This document shows, in pieces, positions 6,668 to 16,045 of a stretch of DNA of 38,830 nucleotides. The DNA lies in contig DEHD01000037.1 in assembly GCA_002351725.1 (NCBI GenBank), forward strand, positions 1-38,830, written 5' to 3'. The translations under genes and the position numbers were made by a program. The notes beneath the pieces are model-generated. The model did not search any database and had not been told where the DNA came from. It was given only the letters and a program-made list of their open reading frames with translations. Numbering within the stretch: position 1 is the first letter of the stretch; each line of letters begins with the position of its first letter. The stretch comes from Prevotella sp. UBA2809. Lineage in GTDB: Bacteria > Bacteroidota > Bacteroidia > Bacteroidales > Bacteroidaceae.

Positions 6668-8122
6668 TTCGAGGGTTCCGAGGGCTTTCTGCAGGTCAAC
6701 CTGTGAGAGCTTAACATCAATCTCGGCATCAATCTTCTGCGACTGGGCCTTCATCCAGGCAGTCTGTGCCTCCATCACTACGGTAGGACTGATCACGCCC
6801 TCCTGAAATCCAAGATTGGCAGTACGCAGATTCTCGTCGGCACTCTTAATGTTAGTCTTAGCCATAGCGAGTTTCTTATTGGCCTCATCAACCTTAAAGG
6901 TCATCTGATTAACCTGAAGCTCAATCTTTTCACGAGCCTCTTCGAGTTCGAGGTTGGCGATGGCTGTGGCACCCTTTGATGCGCGCACCTTGTACATTAC
7001 GTCGCCCCAGTTCCAGATGGGCACACGAACGAGTACGCCTACATGCCAGAAACCTGCGAACTTCTTCTCGAAGCCGTTAAATACATTCGGGTTGCTTACT
7101 GCATATCCACCCATCAATGCTACCTGAGGCAGATTGCCAGCCTTCAGTACATTTGTGGTCTGCTTGGTGATATCAACGATATTCTGCAGCATCTTGAGCT
7201 CTGGACGGTAAGCCACAGCAGTCTCAACATCGAGTGCTGGACGAACCTCCATCACTGGGATGTTCTCCTTCTGCTCGTCAGCAAGCACTACTGGCTCGCC
7301 AAGAGGCAGACCGCAAAGCTGGTTGAGCAGCATGCGCGACAGAACCAGTCCGTCGTTAACCTTGCTGAGGGTCATCTCGGCCTCGTTAACCTTCACGTCA
7401 ACGCTCAGTCCGTCGCTACGTGTAGCAACGCCCTCGTCTATCATCTTATGAACATCGCTGTCGAACTTCTTTACCAGCTCCAGATAGCTCTCTGCCAACT
7501 TCTTCTTGTGGTGAAGCGATACCACCTGCCAGTAGGCTTGATCAATCTGATAAAGAGTGGCATGGCGGCTGGCATTCATCTTGTTTTGAGCCATCTGGGT
7601 GTTGATATCAGCAATCTTGTTAAGCGCCACAATGCTACCACCCATAAACACTGGCTGGGTAACAATGATGGAGCCTGCAAAGATATCGCGGGTATCAGTG
7701 CGGAAGGCATCAACGATGCGCTGTCCTCCGTCGTTAAGCATACCAACCGACTCACCCAGCACCTGACCTATGAGCTGCTGTGTCTGAGGCTGCAACTGCG
7801 CAATGGCAGGTCCGAATTTCTGCTGAGCTGTTTGTCCAAAGGCTGTGCCCAGATTCTGCAGTGCTGTCTTCTGGCCATCATTAAGAATAGATACTTCTTC
7901 GCTAGTGTGCTCGTAGGTACCTATAGCACTCACGTGGGGCAGGTACTTAGTGCGGGCCGATTTGCGAAGATTCTCGGCCACATCTTGTTTCAGTTTTGAA
8001 ACACCTAACTGCTTGTTGTTGCGCAGTGCCATCTGGCGACAGCTGTCGAGGGTCAACACACGCTGGCCCGAAGCTGGCACTATGGCTGCACTAAGCAGAA
8101 ATATTCCAAAAAACTTCTTCAT
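6665..8122 (-). CDS. TolC-family outer-membrane efflux protein
   Basis: The 485-residue product starts with a signal peptide (MKKFFGIFLLSAAIVPASG) and has the two-fold repeated OEP layout. LDSCRQMALRNN near the N-terminus and the YRPELKMLQNIVD region in the second half are typical. Long alpha-helical stretches rich in Ala, Gln and Lys separate the predicted barrel strands. It should form the trimeric outer-membrane channel for the exporter encoded by the next three genes. The upstream coiled-coil gene ends only 6 bp before its ATG, so the two are almost certainly co-transcribed. Confidence 0.93.
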   Translation of the reverse strand: MKKFFGIFLLSAAIVPASGQRVLTLDSCRQMALRNNKQLGVSKLKQDVAENLRKSARTKYLPHVSAIGTYEHTSEEVSILNDGQKTALQNLGTAFGQTAQQKFGPAIAQLQPQTQQLIGQVLGESVGMLNDGGQRIVDAFRTDTRDIFAGSIIVTQPVFMGGSIVALNKIADINTQMAQNKMNASRHATLYQIDQAYWQVVSLHHKKKLAESYLELVKKFDSDVHKMIDEGVATRSDGLSVDVKVNEAEMTLSKVNDGLVLSRMLLNQLCGLPLGEPVVLADEQKENIPVMEVRPALDVETAVAYRPELKMLQNIVDITKQTTNVLKAGNLPQVALMGGYAVSNPNVFNGFEKKFAGFWHVGVLVRVPIWNWGDVMYKVRASKGATAIANLELEEAREKIELQVNQMTFKVDEANKKLAMAKTNIKSADENLRTANLGFQEGVISPTVVMEAQTAWMKAQSQKIDAEIDVKLSQVDLQKALGTLE

Positions 8123-8128
8123 AATTAT

Positions 8129-9001
8129 TTATTTAAATGCAAATGTTTTAGTTCCAATCATGTTTCCATCTACAAAGATGCTGACGCGATAATCGCCTGC
8201 TTCCAACATCTGAGTCATATTCCAATATACGGTTACAGGTGTCTCCTCACCTGTGTATTCTATCACTTTCTTAGCCGAGCACTCCAGCTGGCGGTTCTCG
8301 TAGGCAAAGGTGCCACCACCACTCAGGGTGTTACCACCAGGATTCTGTATGCGCACATAAACGGTGCGACTGCCATTAGCGGCAGTAACGTTCTTGGTGA
8401 TGCGGAAGTTAACACACAGCTGCTTGCAGTCCTTCAGCTTCTTGGCATTCTTGCCACGTTTGTTGAGCATCTGCATCTGTATGCCTGTAGCATCGAGCTG
8501 GGCTGCGATGGCAACCTTCTCGCTGAGCGATGCCTTCTCGCTGCTCAGTCCAGCCACCTGTGCATTGCGCTCGCTGAGTTCTGCACTAACACGGGTGTTC
8601 TCGGCTCTAAGATTCTCGTTCAATCGATTAAGCGAGTCAATCTGCATCACATAGTCGCGCAGCACCTCGCGCACAGTAGCAAGCTCCTTCTTAAGGCGTG
8701 CTATCTCGCGTGCATCGCTGGCCTTTACCTGTTTCAGTTCCTCGAGCAGCTTCTGTGTCTTCATCTGCTCCTGAGTGAGCTGGGCAATGATAGAGTCGTT
8801 GTTAATCTGAGTCTTCATCTCGCTGTACTGCAGGGTGAATCGCTCGTACTCGTTCTCCATCTCCTGCTTGTCGAGCTCTGCCAGCTCCTCCATATCCTGC
8901 ACCACCTGCTTCTGCTCCTGCAGACTGGTGAAAAGCCAAACTGCAGTACCTACAAGTGCCAGAATAATTACTATTAAAGGTATTAAAATCTTCTTACTCA
9001 T
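8129..9001 (-). CDS. Membrane-anchored coiled-coil protein of unknown function
   Basis: I do not recognise a named family. The 290-residue product has one N-terminal membrane segment (about residues 5-25). A long charged heptad-rich region follows (about 26-165, with LNENLRAENTRVSAELSERN), predicting a coiled coil in the periplasm. The C-terminal part (about 195-290) looks beta-rich, ending in YRVSIFVDGNMIGTKTFAFK, and may be an Ig-like sandwich. It also contains a CKQLC pair. It is the first gene of the exporter operon, directly behind the promoter at 9027-9057 and 6 bp before the TolC-like gene. An accessory scaffold or regulator of the efflux complex is a reasonable inference, not a demonstrated role. 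Confidence 0.8.
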   Translation of the reverse strand: MSKKILIPLIVIILALVGTAVWLFTSLQEQKQVVQDMEELAELDKQEMENEYERFTLQYSEMKTQINNDSIIAQLTQEQMKTQKLLEELKQVKASDAREIARLKKELATVREVLRDYVMQIDSLNRLNENLRAENTRVSAELSERNAQVAGLSSEKASLSEKVAIAAQLDATGIQMQMLNKRGKNAKKLKDCKQLCVNFRITKNVTAANGSRTVYVRIQNPGGNTLSGGGTFAYENRQLECSAKKVIEYTGEETPVTVYWNMTQMLEAGDYRVSIFVDGNMIGTKTFAFK

Positions 9002-9026
9002 ATTATACGTGAATCTAATTCGGGTG

Positions 9027-9057
9027 CAAATTTAAAAACTTTAGTTGAAATAACAAA
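9027..9057 (-). promoter_or_regulatory. Promoter of the export operon
   Basis: On the minus strand TTTG (9054-9057) and TAAATTTG (9027-9034) are separated by 19 bp, a full consensus match. It lies 26 bp upstream of the coiled-coil gene start and is divergent from the cydAB promoter. Confidence 0.75.
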
Positions 9058-9146
9058 AGAAATTGCGAATCAAACAATTAAGCGACCTTAAATTTAAGAA
9101 AAATAGCGAATTTTAGAACAATTTTTGCAGTTTTACCCCCCTAATA

Positions 9147-9178
9147 TTTGGTGGATATTAATAAAAAATGTATATTTG
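9147..9178 (+). promoter_or_regulatory. Promoter of the DUF4492-cydAB operon
   Basis: TTTG (9147-9150) and TATATTTG (9171-9178) are spaced by 20 bp, a full consensus match. The box lies 24 bp before the chosen ATG at 9203 and rules out the earlier in-frame codon at 9125. Confidence 0.78.
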
Positions 9179-9202
9179 CCCACAGAAAAGTTTATTTTCC
9201 GC

Positions 9203-9424
9203 ATGACTAAGAACAACATTCTATATAAAATTTACCACCTTTATTACGATGGTTTCCGCTCGATGAAGCTGGGGCGCACGCTCTGGACCATCATACTGAT
9301 AAAGCTGTTTGTGATATTCGTGGTGCTGAAGCTGTTCTTCTTCCCCAACTTCCTTAAACAGCACGCTGAGGAGGGGCACGAGGCGGAATATGTAGCAACG
9401 CAGTTGCTGGACGTTGAACATTAA
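9203..9424 (+). CDS. DUF4492 small membrane protein linked to cytochrome bd
   Basis: The 73-residue product has an N-terminal amphipathic part (YKIYHLYYDGFRSM) and one strong membrane helix (about residues 30-50, ending KLFFFPNFL). The acidic tail ends ATQLLDVEH. DUF4492 proteins are commonly encoded directly in front of cydA in Bacteroidetes. By analogy to the small CydX/CydH subunits it may stabilise the bd oxidase, but this is inference. The stop codon lies inside the first units of the heptamer array that leads to cydA. Confidence 0.85.
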   Translation: MTKNNILYKIYHLYYDGFRSMKLGRTLWTIILIKLFVIFVVLKLFFFPNFLKQHAEEGHEAEYVATQLLDVEH

Positions 9425-9474
9425 ACATTAAAGATTAAACATTAAAGATTAAACATTAAACATTAAACATTTAC
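9419..9474 (+). repeat. Eight-unit heptamer array between DUF4492 and cydA
   Basis: Eight uninterrupted 7-bp units are present, six with the form CATTAAA or CATTTAC and two GATTAAA. They start within the last codon of the DUF4492 gene, provide its TAA stop, and end 3 bp before the cydA ATG. Confidence 0.92.
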
Positions 9475-9477
9475 AAT

Positions 9478-11010
9478 ATGCTACAAAACCTACTATTAAA
9501 CATTGATGCCGGAACGATCGACTGGTCGAGAGCGCAGTTTGCTCTCACGGCAATCTACCATTGGCTCTTTGTACCCCTTACACTGGGTCTTGCAGTGATT
9601 ATGGGTATCGCAGAGACCAAGTACTATCGTACTAAAGATGAGTTTTGGAAGACTACTGCCAAGTTCTGGCAGAGGCTCTTCGGTATTAACTTTGCCATGG
9701 GCGTGGCCACTGGTATCATTCTTGAGTTTGAGTTTGGTACCAACTGGAGCAACTACTCATGGTTTGTGGGCGACATCTTCGGAGCACCACTTGCTGTTGA
9801 GGGCATTGTGGCTTTCTTTATGGAGAGCACCTTTGTGGCTGTGATGTTCTTTGGCTGGAAGAAGGTTTCAGCTGGATTCCACCTTGCTTCTACCTGGCTC
9901 ACAGGCTTAGGCGCAACTATCTCAGCGTGGTGGATTCTGGTGGCCAACGCGTGGATGCAGTATCCCGTGGGCTGCGAGTTCAATCCCGACACCATGCGCA
10001 ACGAGATGATATCGTTTGCTGAAGTAGCCCTTTCGCCATTCGCCATCTCAAAGTTCTGTCACACCGTAACATCAGCATGGATCATCGGAGCCATCTTCTG
10101 CGTGGGCGTTTGCTGCTGGTATCTGCTTAAGAAACAGCACACACGTTTGGCCATCGAGAGCATGAAGATAGGTGCAGCCGTGGGGCTTGTGGCAGCATTG
10201 TTGGCAGGAGCAACAGGTCACAAGAGTGGTATGGACGTGGCCAAGGTTCAGCCCATGAAGCTGGCTGCCATGGAGGCTCTGTACGATGGAGGAACAGAGG
10301 TTGGCTTGAAGCTTATTGAGGGCATCGAGGTGCCTTACGGTCTGTCGATTATGGCCACCAACGATCCTAAGGGATATGTTCCTGGCATCAACGATATTCT
10401 TAATGGCTATACAGATAACGAGGGCAAGGTAGAGCCATCAGTTGAGGAGAAGATGGAGCGAGGTCGCAAAGCCATCGAGGCCCTTGCAGCCTATCGCAAA
10501 GCCAAGAAGGAAGGTGCCGACGAGACTACTCTCGCCACTTACCTATCACTTCTTAATGATAACATGAAGTACTTTGGCTACGGATATGTGAAGGACAAGA
10601 ATCAGGTTGTACCACCAGTGGCAGTGAACTTCTGGGCATTCCGCGTGATGGTGGGTGTGGGCTGCCTGTTCATACTGTTCTTTGCAGTGATACTGGCCGT
10701 AGTCTATCGCTGGCCAAAGTTCCTGTTTGGCAAGCGCGACATCACTGCCCTACCCGCTTGGCACTATTGGGTGGCAATACTGCTCATCCCGCTTGGCTAC
10801 ATCGGCTCTGAGTGCGGATGGCTGGTAGCTGAGTTCGGACGCCAGCCCTGGACCATTCAGGACATGCTGCCCACATGGGCCTCTGTCAGTGATATCCAGG
10901 CATCTAACGTTGCTATAACGTTCTTCCTATTCCTCGTACTCTTTACAACCATGCTGGCTGTAGAGATTAACATCTTACTGAAACAAATAAAGAAAGGACC
11001 TGAGTTATGA
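9478..11010 (+). CDS. cydA: Cytochrome bd ubiquinol oxidase subunit I
   Basis: CydA carries the three hemes and the quinol site of the high-affinity terminal oxidase that reduces O2 to water, used by Bacteroidales for nanaerobic respiration. The 510-residue product shows the family motifs: His28 in YHWLFVPLT (heme), the FMESTF region with conserved Glu, His195 in KFCHTV and Met391 in FRVMVG (the b558 axial ligands). The quinol-binding loop (GIEVPYGLSI) is followed by a hydrophilic insertion (about residues 310-375) rich in Lys and Glu. This loop differs from the short and long forms of proteobacteria. cydB overlaps by 4 bp. Confidence 0.96.
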   Translation: MLQNLLLNIDAGTIDWSRAQFALTAIYHWLFVPLTLGLAVIMGIAETKYYRTKDEFWKTTAKFWQRLFGINFAMGVATGIILEFEFGTNWSNYSWFVGDIFGAPLAVEGIVAFFMESTFVAVMFFGWKKVSAGFHLASTWLTGLGATISAWWILVANAWMQYPVGCEFNPDTMRNEMISFAEVALSPFAISKFCHTVTSAWIIGAIFCVGVCCWYLLKKQHTRLAIESMKIGAAVGLVAALLAGATGHKSGMDVAKVQPMKLAAMEALYDGGTEVGLKLIEGIEVPYGLSIMATNDPKGYVPGINDILNGYTDNEGKVEPSVEEKMERGRKAIEALAAYRKAKKEGADETTLATYLSLLNDNMKYFGYGYVKDKNQVVPPVAVNFWAFRVMVGVGCLFILFFAVILAVVYRWPKFLFGKRDITALPAWHYWVAILLIPLGYIGSECGWLVAEFGRQPWTIQDMLPTWASVSDIQASNVAITFFLFLVLFTTMLAVEINILLKQIKKGPEL

Positions 11011-12155
11011 GTTATACATTTTTGCAACATTATTGGTGGTTTATCGTATCACTGCTTGGTGCGATACTGGTGTTCCTGCTCTTTGTTCAGGGAGCCAACT
11101 CAGTGGCCCGCTCGTTGGGATACACTGAAGAGGGTCGTCGCATAGTCTACAACTCTACAGGCCGCAAGTGGGAGTTCACCTTCACCACACTGGTAACCTT
11201 TGGCGGAGCCTTCTTCGCATCGTTCCCACTGTTCTACAGCACATCGTTCGGAGGTGCCTACTGGCTGTGGATGATCATCCTGTTCACGTTTGTGCTACAG
11301 GCTGTGAGCTATGAGTTCCAGAATAAGATAGGAAATATCCTTGGTCCTAAGACGTTCCAGTTCTTCCTCACGCTCAACGGTATCGTTGGCCCACTGCTGC
11401 TTGGTGGTGCTGTTGCCACATTCTTCGAGGGTTCAAACTTCATCATCGCCAAGGATAATATGGTTGATGCAGCTGCCATCACACCTATCATCAGTCGTTG
11501 GGCAAACGCCTCTCACGGACTCGATGCCCTGCTCAACCCATGGGTACTGGTGTTCGGCTTTGCTGTGGTGTTTCTGGCTCGCGTGCTTGGCATTCTCTAT
11601 ATTATAAATAATGTAGACGATGAGAATATCCGTTCGCGTGCCAGCGTACGCCTGATTGGTGCAGCAGTGCCTTTCGTAGTGCTGTTTGTGGCCTATCTGG
11701 TTCATCTGCTGGTAAAAGAAGGCTATGCCATCAATGCCGCAGGCTTGGTTTACATGGAGCCATACAAATACCTTCACAACATGATTGAGATGTGGGGGCT
11801 GTTGGTACTGTTGCTATCCGGAGTGATTATGGTGCTCTTTGGCATCATCTACACCATCATCTCAAAGCGTTTCATTGCAGGCATCTGGCAGGCAGGTTTA
11901 GGCACTATCTTCACCGTGCTGGCACTGCTGCTGTTAGCAGGTTGGAACGATACAGCCTACTATCCCTCAACAGCCGACCTCCAGTCGTCGCTCACCTTGG
12001 CCAACTCGTGCTCAAGTGAGTTCACGCTGCGCACCATGTTCTATGTATCGCTGTTGGTACCATTTGTACTGGCATATATCTTCTACGCCTGGCGCGCCAT
12101 CGACAAAAAGAAAATCACCAAGGAGGAAATCGCCTCCGATGACCACGCGTATTGA
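11007..12155 (+). CDS. cydB: Cytochrome bd ubiquinol oxidase subunit II
   Basis: The 382-residue membrane protein pairs with CydA to form the bd oxidase. It has about eight or nine hydrophobic helices, beginning with WWFIVSLLGAILVFLLF, and the conserved GRKWEFTFTTLVTFGGAFFASFP region near the N-terminus. Its ATG overlaps the cydA stop in an ATGA arrangement, indicating translational coupling. The gene ends 36 bp before a strong terminator. Confidence 0.95.
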   Translation: MSYTFLQHYWWFIVSLLGAILVFLLFVQGANSVARSLGYTEEGRRIVYNSTGRKWEFTFTTLVTFGGAFFASFPLFYSTSFGGAYWLWMIILFTFVLQAVSYEFQNKIGNILGPKTFQFFLTLNGIVGPLLLGGAVATFFEGSNFIIAKDNMVDAAAITPIISRWANASHGLDALLNPWVLVFGFAVVFLARVLGILYIINNVDDENIRSRASVRLIGAAVPFVVLFVAYLVHLLVKEGYAINAAGLVYMEPYKYLHNMIEMWGLLVLLLSGVIMVLFGIIYTIISKRFIAGIWQAGLGTIFTVLALLLLAGWNDTAYYPSTADLQSSLTLANSCSSEFTLRTMFYVSLLVPFVLAYIFYAWRAIDKKKITKEEIASDDHAY

Positions 12156-12160
12156 TTATT

Positions 12161-12281
12161 AGGCACGGATTAACACGGCTTTTAATAAATTAAAAGACAC
12201 GGATTTTTTATACCGTGTCTTTTTTTTGTTATATAGGCAGTGTCTCTTTTTTTAAAAAAAGAGCCGTGTTAATCCGTGCCT
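12161..12281. repeat. Inverted repeat enclosing the cydB terminator
   Basis: A perfect 20-bp inverted repeat (AGGCACGGATTAACACGGCT at 12161-12180, complement at 12262-12281) brackets the terminator hairpin and a second 20-bp palindrome of T7A7 type (12244-12263). The right arm supplies the last codons and stop of the TlpA-like gene. A related sequence without a partner arm occurs at 24551-24578. Confidence 0.85.
12192..12227. terminator. Intrinsic terminator after cydB
   Basis: AAAAGACACGG and CCGTGTCTTTT form an 11-bp stem with a 10-nt loop followed by a run of T. The A-run on the left arm may also serve the converging tlpA-like gene. Confidence 0.88.
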
Positions 12282-12823
12282 GAAAAAATACTATCGAGGT
12301 AGGTGTAGAAGGTGGGATCCTCGCCTATTGACGTTTTAACTATCTTGCCATTAGGATCAACAAGAACCTTGGTTGGGAAACCCTGCACGCCATACTTCGA
12401 TCCAAGCTTGCGCAGGTTAGCATCGTCGCAGTAAACCTGTGGCCAAGGCAACTGGTACTCGTCAACAGCAGCACGCCACTTATCCTCAGAGTCGCGACAG
12501 TCAACACCTAATATTTCCATTTTATCCTTATACTTTGTGTAGTAGCTCTTAAGCTGAGGGAAACCCTTAATGCACCAGATGCACCACGAGCCCCAGAAGT
12601 CAATCACTACATACTTGCCACGCAGGCTCGACAGCTTTGTGGTTGCTCCCTGCAGGTTGGGCAGTTCAAAATCAGGCGCCATATCAGCATCATCCTCAAC
12701 TGCAGCAGCCTCTGTATTCTGGGCATTTTCTGCAGGTGCTACGGGTTTTGCCTTATTACCGCAGGCAGTAAATAATGTTATAGCTAGCGAAAGTAAAGTA
12801 AGGGTTAAAACGGACTTTTTCAT
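12269..12823 (-). CDS. TlpA-like thioredoxin-fold lipoprotein
   Basis: The 184-residue product begins with a lipoprotein signal (LFTAC, lipid-modified Cys21) and an acidic linker. A TlpA/ResA-type thioredoxin domain follows (about 48-180): the PDFELPNLQG start, the active site CIWC (Cys81, Cys84) and the cis-Pro motif GFPT (Pro150). Proteins of this type act as periplasmic or membrane-tethered disulfide oxidoreductases. The gene lies 32 bp behind the symporter. Its C-terminal residues and stop codon come from the arm of a dispersed repeat, so the true ancestral C-terminus may have differed. Confidence 0.92.
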   Translation of the reverse strand: MKKSVLTLTLLSLAITLFTACGNKAKPVAPAENAQNTEAAAVEDDADMAPDFELPNLQGATTKLSSLRGKYVVIDFWGSWCIWCIKGFPQLKSYYTKYKDKMEILGVDCRDSEDKWRAAVDEYQLPWPQVYCDDANLRKLGSKYGVQGFPTKVLVDPNGKIVKTSIGEDPTFYTYLDSIFSGTD

Positions 12824-12855
12824 ATACGAAGTTGAGAAAAATTTAATTTGTTGTT

Positions 12856-14382
<1,527 letters not shown>

Positions 14383-14441
14383 CTTTAATTCTTACATTTT
14401 ATAATTTTTACATTTTTAAATTTTTACATTTTTAAATTTTA
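14383..14441 (-). repeat. Octamer array between porin and symporter genes
   Basis: On the minus strand the spacer is a tandem series of 8-bp units alternating AAAATTTA and AAAATGTA, with later degenerate units. The porin stop codon (TAA) lies in the first unit and the symporter ATG directly follows the last. Confidence 0.85.
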
Positions 14442-15524
14442 AAACGCCACCTGCATCTGTGCCTGCAGCCAATTATAATCCTTTCCTATCATATCACCAC
14501 ACATGCAGCGTGTGTATTGCAGCTGCATACGGCACTTCTTGTAGAACCAGTACTGCAGTCCCACGGTAAGGTTTGTCTGGTCCCAGCCATCCACCTTAGT
14601 GTTGCGGTCGAAGGTCTCACCACTTGCCACAATGTCGAGAGCGTCAACCACGGGAATTGCTGTAGTAACATATCCACCACGGCTACCAACGTTTCCGTCT
14701 TGTCCGCCCAGCCACTCAGCACGTATCGATGCAGGGCGAGCCTCCTTATATTTGCTGCCAGTGTAAGGCTGAGTCTTGTACTCGGCACCCACGCTGTAGC
14801 GGTTGCGCTTATAGTTGTCGCCCACGTTTATCTCTGGGTTCCAAGCAGCAGTGCCCACAGCACATCCAGTGCCAAGATATCCTGATGCCACCACGCGGAA
14901 TCCGTCCACGGGTCGCAGTTCGAGCTTTGCAATAAAGTCCTTCTGGTTGTTAAGGTCCTTACGGTTTACACCCTGTCCACTCATCAGCGCCAGTTCGTAG
15001 TGTACCAAGCCCTTTGCCAGGTCGCCATACACCTCAAGACCCATGTCACGTCCGTAGTTCACGCCATTCAGCGGGTCAGGTCCCTCGCCAGCCAGGTAGA
15101 GCACAGCCTGCGAGTAAACATCCACCAGCTCAAGCTGAGTTGGGCTCATTGGGTTCTCCATTGTGTACGAATGTTTGAACTGTCCTAAGCGCACTGTAAG
15201 CTCGTTACCTTTCGACAGGCGATAGTCAGTGTAATACTCCTGCACCACACTCGAGAAGTCGTGCATAAACATAAACGACCATCTGTCAGTAATTCTGGCC
15301 TTGGCCCACAGCAGTGTTCGTTTCAGGTTGTAAGCATTCTGCGGTTTGTCGTTAGGGTTCTGATAGCTCCATCCCCCCTGGGCATAACCGTTCAGAGTAA
15401 TACGACTGGTAAAATCCTTTGTCCAGTCAATCTCACTGCTCTTCTGCTGTGCTGATGCCATAAGGCTCGAGCCTGCCATCATCATCACAGCCAGCAGTTT
15501 CATTTTGCAAGTTTTACGTTTCAT
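14439..15524 (-). CDS. Porin family outer-membrane protein (phosphate-selective porin O/P-like)
   Basis: The 361-residue product starts with a signal peptide (LLAVMMMAGSSLMASAQ) and has the alternating pattern of a beta-barrel, ending in Phe (LQAQMQVAF) as outer-membrane barrels do. Motifs such as RLGQFKHSYTMENPMSPTQ and DMGLEVYGDLAKG fit porin O/P-type proteins of Bacteroidetes. It would provide a general or anion-selective pore. A second possible start lies seven codons downstream (MKLLAVMM). A consensus promoter lies at 15564-15595. Confidence 0.87.
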   Translation of the reverse strand: MKRKTCKMKLLAVMMMAGSSLMASAQQKSSEIDWTKDFTSRITLNGYAQGGWSYQNPNDKPQNAYNLKRTLLWAKARITDRWSFMFMHDFSSVVQEYYTDYRLSKGNELTVRLGQFKHSYTMENPMSPTQLELVDVYSQAVLYLAGEGPDPLNGVNYGRDMGLEVYGDLAKGLVHYELALMSGQGVNRKDLNNQKDFIAKLELRPVDGFRVVASGYLGTGCAVGTAAWNPEINVGDNYKRNRYSVGAEYKTQPYTGSKYKEARPASIRAEWLGGQDGNVGSRGGYVTTAIPVVDALDIVASGETFDRNTKVDGWDQTNLTVGLQYWFYKKCRMQLQYTRCMCGDMIGKDYNWLQAQMQVAF

Positions 15525-15563
15525 TTAGTCATTAAATTTTGATTATTTAGTTCCATGCGGCAG

Positions 15564-15595
15564 CAAAAGTACTACTTTTCCGCCAAATAGACAAA
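15564..15595 (-). promoter_or_regulatory. Promoter of the porin-symporter unit
   Basis: On the minus strand TTTG (15592-15595) and TACTTTTG (15564-15571) are spaced by 20 bp. It lies 40 bp upstream of the porin ATG and back-to-back with the promoter of the DUF3467 gene. Confidence 0.72.
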
Positions 15596-15611
15596 ATTTT
15601 CTGCATATTTC

Positions 15612-15643
15612 TTTCAATATTCGAGCGAAATGCAGTACCTTTG
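15612..15643 (+). promoter_or_regulatory. Promoter of the DUF3467 gene
   Basis: TTTC (15612-15615, one mismatch to TTTG) and TACCTTTG (15636-15643) are spaced by 20 bp. The ATG at 15672 follows 28 bp later and supports that start. Confidence 0.65.
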
Positions 15644-15671
15644 CTGCAGAATAATTAAAACTATAAGAATT

Positions 15672-16001
15672 ATGAATGAGAATAATAACAACAACAAGCA
15701 GCAGGGACTGCAGATAGAGATGCCACAGGAGGTGGCTCAGGGGGAGTATTCGAACTTTGCGGTGATTACGCATGGATCGGGCGACTTTGTGATTGACTTT
15801 GCACGTGTGTTGCCTGGTGTGCCAAAGGCACAGGCCTGCAGCAGAATAATAATGGCTCCTGAGCATGTGAAGCGATTGCTGCTTGCGCTGAACGAGAACG
15901 TGATGCGTTATGAGGCTGAGTTCGGACAGATAAAGTTGCCAAACAAAGAAACAGGTGGAATAAAACTTGACGCTTTCGACCCATCGAAGGGTGAGGCATA
16001 A
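15672..16001 (+). CDS. DUF3467 domain protein
   Basis: The 109-residue soluble product has an Asn/Gln-rich N-terminus (about 1-15). The DUF3467 core follows: GEYSNFAVITHGSGDFVIDF, VLPGVPKAQACSRIIMAPEH, then a helix with KRLLLALNENVMRYEAEFG. DUF3467 proteins are small and widespread in Bacteroidetes; their function is unknown. The gene is monocistronic, with its own promoter and a terminator shared with the converging murF-alr operon. Confidence 0.88.
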   Translation: MNENNNNNKQQGLQIEMPQEVAQGEYSNFAVITHGSGDFVIDFARVLPGVPKAQACSRIIMAPEHVKRLLLALNENVMRYEAEFGQIKLPNKETGGIKLDAFDPSKGEA

Positions 16002-16010
16002 AAGAAAAAG

Positions 16011-16041
16011 ATAAAGGATAGCCGAGGGGGCTATCCTTTAT
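16011..16041. terminator. Bidirectional terminator between DUF3467 and murF-alr
   Basis: ATAAAGGATAGCC and its complement form a 13-bp stem with a 5-nt loop, lying between two converging genes. A-rich and T-rich flanks make it usable in both directions. Confidence 0.85.
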
Positions 16042-16045
16042 TTAT

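Noticed and set aside
7043..7999. Long open frame on the plus strand opposite the TolC-like gene
   Set aside because: It lies wholly antisense to a well-supported outer-membrane factor gene, has no promoter box or family motif, and is a typical shadow of a codon-biased gene.
9002..9202. Possible small RNA or riboswitch between the divergent export and cydAB operons
   Set aside because: Only the two divergent promoters are seen; no stable structure or known riboswitch core is present.
9419..9474. CRISPR-like array
   Set aside because: Units are only 7 bp, without spacers; it is a simple tandem repeat.
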